Of a DNA stretch of 64,000 nucleotides, positions 17,585 through 25,241 are shown in pieces. A model generated the notes under the pieces. That model did not search any database. It was not told the origin of the DNA and saw nothing but the letters and a program-made list of their open reading frames with translations. The position numbers and the translations under genes are program-made. This DNA comes from Clostridium sp. D53t1_180928_C8. GTDB lineage: Bacteria > Bacillota > Clostridia > Clostridiales > Clostridiaceae. Each line of letters opens with the position of its first letter. Positions within the stretch are counted from its first letter, which is position 1. Location: contig NZ_JADPEL010000010.1 of NCBI RefSeq assembly GCF_015667795.1, positions 12,967 to 76,966 on the forward strand, read 5' to 3'.

Positions 17585-18619
17585 ATGATAAGATTTGAAT
17601 GCGATTATTTGGAAGGTGCTCACCCTAAAATTTTAGAACTTTTATTAGAAACAAATTTTGTACAAGCACCTGGCTATGGAAAAGATGTATACTGTGAAAA
17701 AGCACGCTCTATTATTAGAGAAAAATGTGATTCACAAGATGCTGATATTCACTTTCTAGTTGGTGGAACTCAAACTAATAAAACAGTTATTGACTCTATC
17801 CTTCGTCCATATCAAGGCGTTTTATCTGCAAATACTGGACATATAAATGTACACGAGACCGGTGCAATAGAAAGCTCTGGACATAAAGTTTTATCTCTAC
17901 ATAGTGATAATGGTAAAATCACAGCAACTCAAGTAAAAGATGCATATGATGAACATTTTAGCGATAGTAGTCCTGAGCATCTTGTTCAACCTGGAATGGT
18001 TTATATTTCACATCCAACAGAAGTTGGAACACTTTATACAAAAAATGAATTAGAAGAATTAAGCACAACATGTAAAGCTTTAGGTCTACCTTTATTCTTA
18101 GATGGGGCTAGACTTGGATATGGACTTACTGCAGAAGGTACTGATTTAACTTTATCTGACATTGCTAGATTATGTGATGTTTTTTATATTGGAGGTACTA
18201 AAGTAGGTGCATTATTTGGTGAGGCTATTGTTATAACTAATCCTAAACTAAAAAACGATTTTAGATATTACATAAAACAAAATGGTGGACTTCTTGCTAA
18301 AGGAAGACTTCTTGGGCTTCAATTTTTAGCTTTATTTGAGGATAATCTTTATTATGAAATTTCAGTTCATGCAAATAAACTTGCAATGAAAATTAAAAAT
18401 GCATTTATGAATAAGGGATATTCTTTCTTTATTGATTCATCAACGAATCAACAATTCCCTATTATTCCAAATGATAAAATTAGAATACTACAAGAAAAAT
18501 ATTCTTTCTCATTCTGGGAAAAAATAGACGATAACCATAGTGCAGTTCGTTTCTGTACCTGTTGGGCAACAAAACATGAAGATGTAGAACAACTAGTTAA
18601 AGATATTGAAAATTTATAA
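17585..18619 (+). CDS. ltaE: Low-specificity threonine aldolase (PLP)
   Basis: A fold-type I PLP enzyme of the beta-eliminating lyase group that splits L-threonine or related beta-hydroxy amino acids into glycine and an aldehyde. The Schiff-base lysine is Lys206 in YIGGTKVGALFG; LFLDGARLGYG holds the cofactor Asp and Arg, and HINVHETGAIE is a family hallmark. Length, 344 residues, is normal. AAGGAGG precedes the ATG and a strong terminator follows, so it is a single-gene unit. Confidence 0.92.
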   Translation: MIRFECDYLEGAHPKILELLLETNFVQAPGYGKDVYCEKARSIIREKCDSQDADIHFLVGGTQTNKTVIDSILRPYQGVLSANTGHINVHETGAIESSGHKVLSLHSDNGKITATQVKDAYDEHFSDSSPEHLVQPGMVYISHPTEVGTLYTKNELEELSTTCKALGLPLFLDGARLGYGLTAEGTDLTLSDIARLCDVFYIGGTKVGALFGEAIVITNPKLKNDFRYYIKQNGGLLAKGRLLGLQFLALFEDNLYYEISVHANKLAMKIKNAFMNKGYSFFIDSSTNQQFPIIPNDKIRILQEKYSFSFWEKIDDNHSAVRFCTCWATKHEDVEQLVKDIENL

Positions 18620-18639
18620 TCTTAAATATTAATGGAAAG

Positions 18640-18688
18640 TGAGAATTTACAATAAGGAATATATACTATTGTAAATTCTCATTTTTTT
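18640..18688 (+). terminator. Terminator after threonine aldolase
   Basis: TGAGAATTTACAATA and TATTGTAAATTCTCA (18640-18681) form a perfect 15-bp stem followed by seven T. Confidence 0.9.
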
Positions 18689-18703
18689 ACTTATATGAAA
18701 TCA

Positions 18704-18732
18704 TTGAACTTAGTCAAAAAAGGTGTTATTCT
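18704..18732 (+). promoter_or_regulatory. Promoter of the cplR-like gene
   Basis: TTGAAC (18704-18709), a 17-base spacer and TATTCT (18727-18732). The predicted start near 18739 gives a leader of about 120 bases. Confidence 0.6.
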
Positions 18733-18787
18733 ATCAATATTAAAATCAATAAATTTTTACTAAAGAAAATCAACTAGAGAGTTTAAA

Positions 18788-18799
18788 TTGATAAAATAA
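18788..18799 (+). other. Candidate leader mini-ORF (M-I-K)
   Basis: TTG ATA AAA TAA is preceded by AGAGAG at 6 bases and ends 10 bases before the leader terminator. A three-codon upstream frame would suit ribosome-sensing attenuation of an ABC-F resistance gene, but a TTG start and such a short frame can arise by chance. Confidence 0.3.
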
Positions 18800-18809
18800 T
18801 AATATTGAG

Positions 18810-18835
18810 GAGCTTATTTTTATAGGCTCTTTTTT
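18810..18835 (+). promoter_or_regulatory. Leader attenuator of the cplR-like gene
   Basis: GAGCTTAT (18810-18817) and ATAGGCTC (18822-18829) form an 8-bp stem with a 4-T loop and are followed by six T. It ends 22 bases before the ABC-F start codon and downstream of that gene's promoter, the classic position of a transcription attenuator. Confidence 0.7.
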
Positions 18836-18857
18836 ACTGATAAAGAGAGGTACTGAC

Positions 18858-20597
18858 ATGATAAAAATTGATAAATTATCCTACTCATTTCCACAAAAAA
18901 ATTTATACAATGATATTTCCTTTACATTAGAAGAAGGTCACCATTGTGCATTTATAGGATCAAATGGTACTGGTAAAAGTACACTTATAGATATAATTAT
19001 GGATTCTGAAAAATATATGTATGATGGTCTATTAGAAATAGCACCAAATTGTAGAATGGGCTATGTACGTCAATTCCAAGAAGTAGATAAAACAAAAGAC
19101 ATTACAGTTTTTGAATATCTAGCAGAAGATTTTATTAAATTACAAAATGAAATAGCAGCTATATGTACTGAAATGGAAACATCTTCTGATATTGAAACAT
19201 TACTTGAAAAATATCAAGAAGCTTTAGATGCCTTTGAATCAATTAATGGTGATGATTTTGAAAATATTATTGATAAAAAATTAAATCTTATAGAATTAAT
19301 TAAATCTAAAGACTTACTTATCTCTGAACTTAGTGGTGGAGAATTTAAGCTTATTCAAGTAATTAAATCAATGTTAACTAGTCCTGATTTACTTATTATG
19401 GACGAACCAGATGTATTTTTAGACTTTAAAAATCTTAAGGCTCTTAAAGACTTAATTAATTCACATAAAGGAACAATGTTAGTTATTACTCATAATAGAT
19501 ATTTATTAAATCATTGTTTCAATAAAATTATTCACCTTGAAAATATGGAATTACAAGAATTTGATGGTGGTTATGTTGAATATAACTTCTCATTACTTCA
19601 AACTAAAATTGAATTGCAAGAACTTGCAGCTGCTGATACTGAAGAAATTGAAAGAAATGAAATATTAATAGATAGATTAAGAGAACTAGCAAGTGAAAAT
19701 AAAGAACAATTTAGAGGAAAAACTTTAAGAGCTAGAGTTAAATTCCAAGAAAGATTAGAAAAGCGTAGAATTAAAGCTCCATTTGTAGATATTAAACAAC
19801 CTACTATAATGTTTACTACAGCTAATGAAATAGAAGAAAAAACTACTTTAAAAGTTACTGACTATAGTGTTGCTTTTGATGATGTACTTTTAGAAAATGT
19901 TAGCTTTGAAATTAATTCTACTGATAAAGTAGCTATTGTTGGAGCAAATGGTACAGGTAAAACTACACTATTCCAAGAAATATTAAAAAATAATAATCCT
20001 TCTATTGAAATAGATAGTAATCTTAAAGTTGGTTATTTCTCTCAACTTCAAGGTCAAACATTAAATTATTCTAATACTATACTTGAAGAGTTCTTTGATA
20101 TTGGTTTTAAAACTTATGATAATATTAAATCATATTTAGAACTATATAATTTTGATGAAGAATTACTTAATCAAAAAATAGGAACTTTATCTGGCGGTGA
20201 AAAAAATATACTTCAATTAGCTAAAATTTCTGAAGTTGGAGCAGACCTTTTACTTCTTGATGAGCCAACAAGCCATTTAGATACATATTCACAAATAGCC
20301 TTAGAAAAAGCTATTAAAAATTATAAAGGTGCTATTTTAATGATTTCTCATGATTACTATACTATATCAAATTGTATGGATTATGTTTTACTTGTTGAAG
20401 ATAAAAAAATTAGAAAAATCAATATTCAACATTTTAGAGATATGATTTATATGAATCATTTTAATAAAGATTATTTAAAACTTGAACAAAAGAAAAAAGA
20501 AGTTGAAACAAAAATTGAATTAGCTTTAAGAGATAATAATTTTATTCTTGCAAAAGAGTTATCTGAAAAATTAGAAACTATTGTTAATTCACTTTAA
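18858..20597 (+). CDS. cplR: ABC-F ribosomal protection protein, CplR-like
   Basis: The 579-residue protein has two ABC ATPase domains and no membrane segments. NBD1: GSNGTGKST, ELSGGEF and the unusual Walker B MDEPDVFLD in place of DEPTNHLD. The interdomain linker (about 240-320) is the antibiotic-resistance domain. NBD2: GANGTGKTT, TLSGGEKN, LLDEPTSHLD. The altered first Walker B and the N-terminus resemble, from memory, CplR of clostridia, which protects ribosomes from pleuromutilins and lincosamides. It has its own promoter and a leader terminator hairpin, as expected for drug-inducible ABC-F genes. The exact drug range is unproven. Confidence 0.8.
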   Translation: MIKIDKLSYSFPQKNLYNDISFTLEEGHHCAFIGSNGTGKSTLIDIIMDSEKYMYDGLLEIAPNCRMGYVRQFQEVDKTKDITVFEYLAEDFIKLQNEIAAICTEMETSSDIETLLEKYQEALDAFESINGDDFENIIDKKLNLIELIKSKDLLISELSGGEFKLIQVIKSMLTSPDLLIMDEPDVFLDFKNLKALKDLINSHKGTMLVITHNRYLLNHCFNKIIHLENMELQEFDGGYVEYNFSLLQTKIELQELAAADTEEIERNEILIDRLRELASENKEQFRGKTLRARVKFQERLEKRRIKAPFVDIKQPTIMFTTANEIEEKTTLKVTDYSVAFDDVLLENVSFEINSTDKVAIVGANGTGKTTLFQEILKNNNPSIEIDSNLKVGYFSQLQGQTLNYSNTILEEFFDIGFKTYDNIKSYLELYNFDEELLNQKIGTLSGGEKNILQLAKISEVGADLLLLDEPTSHLDTYSQIALEKAIKNYKGAILMISHDYYTISNCMDYVLLVEDKKIRKINIQHFRDMIYMNHFNKDYLKLEQKKKEVETKIELALRDNNFILAKELSEKLETIVNSL

Positions 20598-20605
20598 ATT
20601 ATACT

Positions 20606-20654
20606 AAGAAGCGTAGATAGATTTGTGTTTTACACAAATTCACCTACGCTTCTT
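20606..20654. terminator. Bidirectional terminator
   Basis: AAGAAGCGTAG and CTACGCTTCTT flank an inner ATTTGTGT/ACACAAAT stem. It lies between the convergent cplR-like gene and the P-loop gene and has A/T runs on both sides. Confidence 0.85.
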
Positions 20655-20659
20655 TAATA

Positions 20660-21496
20660 CTATCTTTTAATTATAGTTACTGGAACATCTAACTTTTTTA
20701 TCATTAATTTATCTAACCTAAGTCTTTCCCTACAAAAAGAAATTACACCTTCTATTCCCTTCAATTTATGACTCTTACCAAAATTGATATTACTAACCCA
20801 CTCTGCAATTTCATCAATCCAATCTGCCCTTGAAACATCAGGTGATTTTCTCTCATTTGCAGCCTGAATTATTATATCTTCTACACTTGATGGATCAATA
20901 TAAACTATATATGGCTCCAAAGCTTTTACTGTTTCTAGTAAGTTTCTAAGATATAAATATATCTCCTCATCACTTTTTTCATATACACCTAATAACTCAA
21001 ATATGTGATTTTGAAGAAATGCACATTCAAAAATATAAATAGTATCATTTAATAAAGCTTCCTTAGCGAACCTACTCCATCTTTTTAAATGTATTCCTCT
21101 AAACTCATCTAAACTTTTTCTTCCATCACATATTTCCTTTGAGGCAACATCATCTATTAAACTCCAATAAATCTCTTCCGGAAAATCTATTCTAGTATAA
21201 GCCAAAATCACATTACTATCTTCTATTCTAGCTTGATTTTGAATTCTATAAATTAATTCTTCTTTACTTATACTCTTTTTTGATACTTCCCACAATTCAG
21301 AACACCTCTTAATAAACTCATTATATTCCTCTTCTTTTAAATATGCATTCCAAGCCATATCTGCTGGATGTGATACGCCTTCTTCATAAAGAATTACCTC
21401 TTTACCCTGTTCTATTAAGTTTTCTTTTATTTTTCTTGCAGTTGTAGTTTTACCTGCCCCTGGTATACCCTCTACTAATATTAGTCTACTCTTCAT
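20660..21496 (-). CDS. P-loop nucleoside/nucleotide kinase-like protein
   Basis: This 278-residue protein starts with LILVEGIPGAGKTTTARKI, a Walker A motif typical of thymidylate kinase-like and other small-molecule kinases. YIFECAFLQNHI and YIVYIDPSSVED are further beta-strand/active-site segments. I do not recognise a specific substrate. It is cytoplasmic, with AGGAGG before the ATG, and sits 20 bp from the end of the second ABC-F gene on the same strand, so it may be co-transcribed with it. A role in antibiotic modification is conceivable from context but there is no direct support. Confidence 0.6.
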   Translation of the reverse strand: MKSRLILVEGIPGAGKTTTARKIKENLIEQGKEVILYEEGVSHPADMAWNAYLKEEEYNEFIKRCSELWEVSKKSISKEELIYRIQNQARIEDSNVILAYTRIDFPEEIYWSLIDDVASKEICDGRKSLDEFRGIHLKRWSRFAKEALLNDTIYIFECAFLQNHIFELLGVYEKSDEEIYLYLRNLLETVKALEPYIVYIDPSSVEDIIIQAANERKSPDVSRADWIDEIAEWVSNINFGKSHKLKGIEGVISFCRERLRLDKLMIKKLDVPVTIIKR

Positions 21497-21515
21497 ACCC
21501 TTTACCTCCTTACTT

Positions 21516-23462
21516 CTATATGCTAATATTCATCCATTCTTCCATAACACACTCTAATTCTTCATTTAATTCTTCTTTTCTTAAAAACAATTTATTAAAT
21601 TCTTCATAATTTAACTCTGCATTAGCCATAGCTGCTTCAACATCTTCAAGTTCCTTTTCAATCTTTTGAATCCTAGTTTCAATCTTCTTTATTTCACTTT
21701 CTCTCTTTTTTACTTCATCTATTTCTTTTTTCTTATTTTCTTTTTTTATAACCTTCTCTTTTTGTACAGTACTATTCTCTTTTTCTAGTTTTAATCTATC
21801 TTGTATTTCCTTATAATAATCATAATTCCCAAGATAACTTTTAAATTTATAATCTTCAATAGCAATTACTCTTTCAGCAATCTTATTAATAAAATATCTA
21901 TCATGTGATATAAAGAAAATAGTTCCTTTAAAATCTTCTAACGCTTCTTCAAAGGTTTCAATAGAGTCTATATCAAGATGGTTAGTTGGTTCATCTAATA
22001 TTAATAAATTAACATCTTGATATAAAAGCATTGAAAGTTTCAATCTTATTCTTTCTCCACCAGATAAAGCTTTAACCTTTTTAAATACACTGTTACCAAA
22101 GAACATAAACTTAGATAAATACTGCCTTGCTTGCCCTTCTAATATTGAAATATCATCTCTAAAAGCTTGAAGCACAGTATGATCTTCATTCATAAAATTA
22201 ATCACTTGTGGTAAATAACCTACCTTTACATTTGCTCCTAATTGCACTACACCTTTATCTGGGTATTCTTCTCCTAATAACATCCTTAAAAATGTTGTTT
22301 TTCCACTTCCATTAGGTCCAATTAAAGCAACTCTTTCTTTAAAATTAATTAATAAATTACCTTCATTAAAAATTTCCTTATCAATATAATTTTTGCATAC
22401 CCCTTCAGCTTTTATAGTTTCTTCTCCTGATCTTCCACTATTTTTAAAATTTAGCTTCATAGTATTATTTTCAACCTTTGGCTTTTGTGAATCTTCACTA
22501 TTTTTCATTTTTTCAAGCCTTTTTCCCATACTAGCAGCTCTCTTAAAGAATTTACTGTTATCAGCTCTCATTGCCCAATCTCTAAGCTCTTTTATTGTAT
22601 TTTCCATACTTTTAATTTCTTTTTGCTGCTCCTTATAGTTATGCATTTGTTCAAGTAGCTTTTCTTCTTTTTGCTTAACATAACTTGAGTAATTCCCCTT
22701 ATAAGTTACGCTTTCCATATCTTCAATTTCTATAATTTTACTTACTACATTATCTAAAAAGTATCTATCATGAGATACTATAATTACAATCCCATCATAA
22801 CTATTTAAATATCCTTCAAGCCATTCAATAGAATCCATATCTAAATGATTTGTTGGTTCATCTAATAATAAAATATCAGGATTATCCATTAACAACTTTC
22901 CTAATATAACTGTAGTTTTTTCACCACCACTTAATAAATTAAATTCCTTATCCAAAAAGCTTTCTGTAAACTTTAATCCTGTACATATCTTTGCTAATTT
23001 TTCTTCAGTACTATACCCTCCTTTAACCTCATAATTTTGAAGTAAATTACTATATTGTTTTAATGTTCTCTCTAGTTCTTCGCCTTGTAGTACCTTCATA
23101 TTTTCTTCTAATTTGTGCATTTTTTCTTCTATCTTATAAACCTCATCAAATGCCATCTTTAAAACATCAATAACCTTTATTCCATCTTCATATTGTGGAA
23201 TTTGTTCTAAATATGCGCAAGTAGCTCCACTTGGTTTATTTAGAAATCCTTCATCATATCCAGGACTAGTAGCCCCTGGATATCCAACACAATAATCCAT
23301 TGGTAATATTCCTGCAATTAACTTTAAAATGGTACTCTTCCCACTTCCATTAACTCCAACAATACCAACTCTTTCTCCTGAATACACTTGAAAATTAATA
23401 TTCTTAAGAATAAGTGTTGCTTCCATATATTTTTTCACATTAACTAACGATAATTCAAACAT
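21516..23462 (-). CDS. ABC-F family ATPase with C-terminal coiled coil
   Basis: The 648-residue protein has two ABC domains and no membrane segments. NBD1: GVNGSGKST, LLSGGEKT, LLDEPTNHLD; a ~50-residue insertion (around YPGATSPGYDEGFLNKPSG) follows the first Walker A region. NBD2: GPNGSGKTT, ALSGGERI, LILDEPTNHLD. The last ~80 residues are a charged coiled coil as in YdiF/Uup proteins. The start at 23462 has AAGAAGGG; the frame continues upstream but crosses the terminator hairpin there, so the extension is not coding. It may be a translation factor or a resistance protein; the leader attenuator favours an inducible role. Confidence 0.8.
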   Translation of the reverse strand: MFELSLVNVKKYMEATLILKNINFQVYSGERVGIVGVNGSGKSTILKLIAGILPMDYCVGYPGATSPGYDEGFLNKPSGATCAYLEQIPQYEDGIKVIDVLKMAFDEVYKIEEKMHKLEENMKVLQGEELERTLKQYSNLLQNYEVKGGYSTEEKLAKICTGLKFTESFLDKEFNLLSGGEKTTVILGKLLMDNPDILLLDEPTNHLDMDSIEWLEGYLNSYDGIVIIVSHDRYFLDNVVSKIIEIEDMESVTYKGNYSSYVKQKEEKLLEQMHNYKEQQKEIKSMENTIKELRDWAMRADNSKFFKRAASMGKRLEKMKNSEDSQKPKVENNTMKLNFKNSGRSGEETIKAEGVCKNYIDKEIFNEGNLLINFKERVALIGPNGSGKTTFLRMLLGEEYPDKGVVQLGANVKVGYLPQVINFMNEDHTVLQAFRDDISILEGQARQYLSKFMFFGNSVFKKVKALSGGERIRLKLSMLLYQDVNLLILDEPTNHLDIDSIETFEEALEDFKGTIFFISHDRYFINKIAERVIAIEDYKFKSYLGNYDYYKEIQDRLKLEKENSTVQKEKVIKKENKKKEIDEVKKRESEIKKIETRIQKIEKELEDVEAAMANAELNYEEFNKLFLRKEELNEELECVMEEWMNISI

Positions 23463-23517
23463 AAATATCCCTTCTTTCTTTTTTAGTAAAACTCTAAATA
23501 GAAAGGCACAAATCAAT

Positions 23518-23557
23518 AAAAAACAAAAAACTGTAAGAAGATTCACTCTTCCTACAG
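23518..23557 (-). promoter_or_regulatory. Leader attenuator of the second ABC-F gene
   Basis: On the minus strand CTGTAGGAAGA and TCTTCTTACAG pair over 11 bp (one G-U) around a 5-base loop (plus 23531-23557) and are followed by TTTTTTGTTTTTT. It ends about 55 bases before the ABC-F start and has no upstream gene to serve. Confidence 0.75.
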
Positions 23558-23572
23558 TCTGAAATCACATTA

Positions 23573-23608
23573 TTAACCTATAAGCTCTAAATATTTATGG
23601 TTCCCCAA
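23573..23608 (-). other. Candidate leader peptide of the second ABC-F gene
   Basis: A TTG-initiated frame encodes (M)GNHKYLELIG and stops 15 bases before the attenuator stem. GAGG is about 11 bases upstream, slightly far. AACCATAA and TTATAGGTT inside it can pair, giving an alternative leader fold. Confidence 0.35.
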
Positions 23609-23727
23609 TTAATTATATTCCTCAAAAAAACATTATAAAAGAATGTAAAACCTTTAGTTACATTAATTCATAATAATTTACTAATATACAATTAATATAT
23701 TATTTATTTAAACTTATATCTAAAAAC

Positions 23728-23826
23728 TATAATGCCTATATTCAGTAAAGTAAGTTACCTTCTAAATGCCTTATTCCATAAAGAGCATGACAATGAAACC
23801 TATAATTTAGGTCATTTTTTACTCAT
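23728..23826 (+). ncRNA. Candidate plus-strand small RNA
   Basis: A TATAAT (23728-23733) with a poor -35 is followed by a hairpin-capable stretch (ATGC...GCAT, about 23766-23788) and a terminator-like hairpin, AATG-ACCTA/TAGGT-CATT, followed by six T. There is no plus-strand gene to be terminated here. Weak evidence only. Confidence 0.25.
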
Positions 23827-23999
23827 TATAAAATCAATATAAAATTAAAATTTAATTTATATTAGCAATTAGCTGGTATCATAACTTACATTCCCCTTTC
23901 AGCATATTTTCCTTTATTATACCATATTATGGTTTTAAATCAAATATAAAACACCCATTTTGTAAAACTTTAACACCTTTTATTTCACTCTTCTTACAC

Positions 24000-25172
24000 T
24001 TATACAACTTTTACTTTTTCACATATCTTACTAACTATCTCAGATGAAACTAACATTATTACAAGTAATATTAATAAGAAATATGGTAATATACCAAATC
24101 CAGTTACTCTTGATAATGCTCCAAATAATGGTGGTACTAAAGTACTTCCTACATAGGCTGTAGCCATTTGAATTCCCATTATACCTTGTGATAATTCTTT
24201 TCCAAATCTATTTGGAGTTTCATGAAGCATTGCAGGATATATTGGAGCACATCCCAAACCTATTAATATTAATCCTGCCAATTGAAGATTATTATGTATT
24301 GGCATAATTAATAATGTAGCCCCCATAATACATATAACTTGTCCTATTCTAATCATTTGTTTATTATTTAATTTCATAGCAATGAAGCCTGATAAAAATC
24401 TTCCAACTGTAATACCTAAATAATATAGAGATACCCATTTTGCTGCTGATTCTGCAGATAAACCATTGTTAGTAACTAAAAGAGAACTTGCCCATAATCC
24501 TGTTGTTAATTCAATTGCACAGTAACAGAAAAAGGAAATAAGAGCTGGTTTTGCACCAGGTAGCTTTATTAGTGTGGATACCTTAACATCACTATGAGCT
24601 TCTTCATCCGCCTCATTACTTACCTCAAACTTTTTCCATAATGGTAATGATAAAAATAAACAAATAACTAATATAGCTTGAACTGTTCCTATAGTTGCAT
24701 ATCCCATTCTCCATCCATTTTCTTTTAATAAGTAAAATGACATTATAAATGGTCCAGATGTAGCACCTATTCCCCAGAAACAATGAAGCCAATTCATATG
24801 CTTTGCTTTATAATGAAGTGCTACAAAGTTATTTAATGCAGAATCTACTGCTCCTGTACCTATTCCTAATGGAACTCCTAATAAACAAATCCATAAAAAG
24901 CTTGGTGCAAAATAAATACCAATTAAACCTGCTGCAGTTAAAAATACACTAAATGTTGTTACTTTACCTGTCCCAAACTTTCTTATAACCTTTCCACTAA
25001 AAAAGCTTGAAACTATAGTTCCTCCAGAAATAATCATCGTTGCAATTCCTGCATAAGAAATTGGAACATTTAAGTTTTGATGAATCATAGGCCACGCAGA
25101 ACCTAATATAGCATCTGGTAGCCCTAAGCTAATAAAAGCTATATAAATTATTACTAATAAAATTGTTAACAT
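24000..25172 (-). CDS. MFS transporter, probably sugar
   Basis: This 390-residue protein has about 12 hydrophobic segments in two halves with a polar loop near residue 195, the major facilitator layout. The first segment carries FISLGLPDAILGSAWP, a start common in MFS carbohydrate carriers of Firmicutes, and KFGTGKV resembles the loop 2-3 motif. GGGGAA precedes the ATG. It is the last gene of an AraC / GH13 glucosidase / MFS unit (69 bp after the glucosidase), so it probably imports the alpha-glucoside cleaved by that enzyme. Confidence 0.8.
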   Translation of the reverse strand: MLTILLVIIYIAFISLGLPDAILGSAWPMIHQNLNVPISYAGIATMIISGGTIVSSFFSGKVIRKFGTGKVTTFSVFLTAAGLIGIYFAPSFLWICLLGVPLGIGTGAVDSALNNFVALHYKAKHMNWLHCFWGIGATSGPFIMSFYLLKENGWRMGYATIGTVQAILVICLFLSLPLWKKFEVSNEADEEAHSDVKVSTLIKLPGAKPALISFFCYCAIELTTGLWASSLLVTNNGLSAESAAKWVSLYYLGITVGRFLSGFIAMKLNNKQMIRIGQVICIMGATLLIMPIHNNLQLAGLILIGLGCAPIYPAMLHETPNRFGKELSQGIMGIQMATAYVGSTLVPPLFGALSRVTGFGILPYFLLILLVIMLVSSEIVSKICEKVKVV

Positions 25173-25241
25173 TTATAATTCCCCTTATATTTTTTTATTT
25201 AACACTTGTACCACTTTACTATATATATCCAATAAATATTC

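Larger units (their letters stand above)
23463..23999. other. Long intergenic region upstream of the second ABC-F gene
   Basis: This 537-base AT-rich stretch holds the ABC-F leader (attenuator and possible upstream peptide, listed separately) and a candidate plus-strand transcript (23728-23826). No protein gene of ordinary length is supported. Confidence 0.6.

Noticed and set aside
23463-23546. In-frame N-terminal extension of the second ABC-F protein
   Set aside because: It would begin in the leader terminator region without a ribosome site, while AAAGAAGGG precedes the ATG at 23462.
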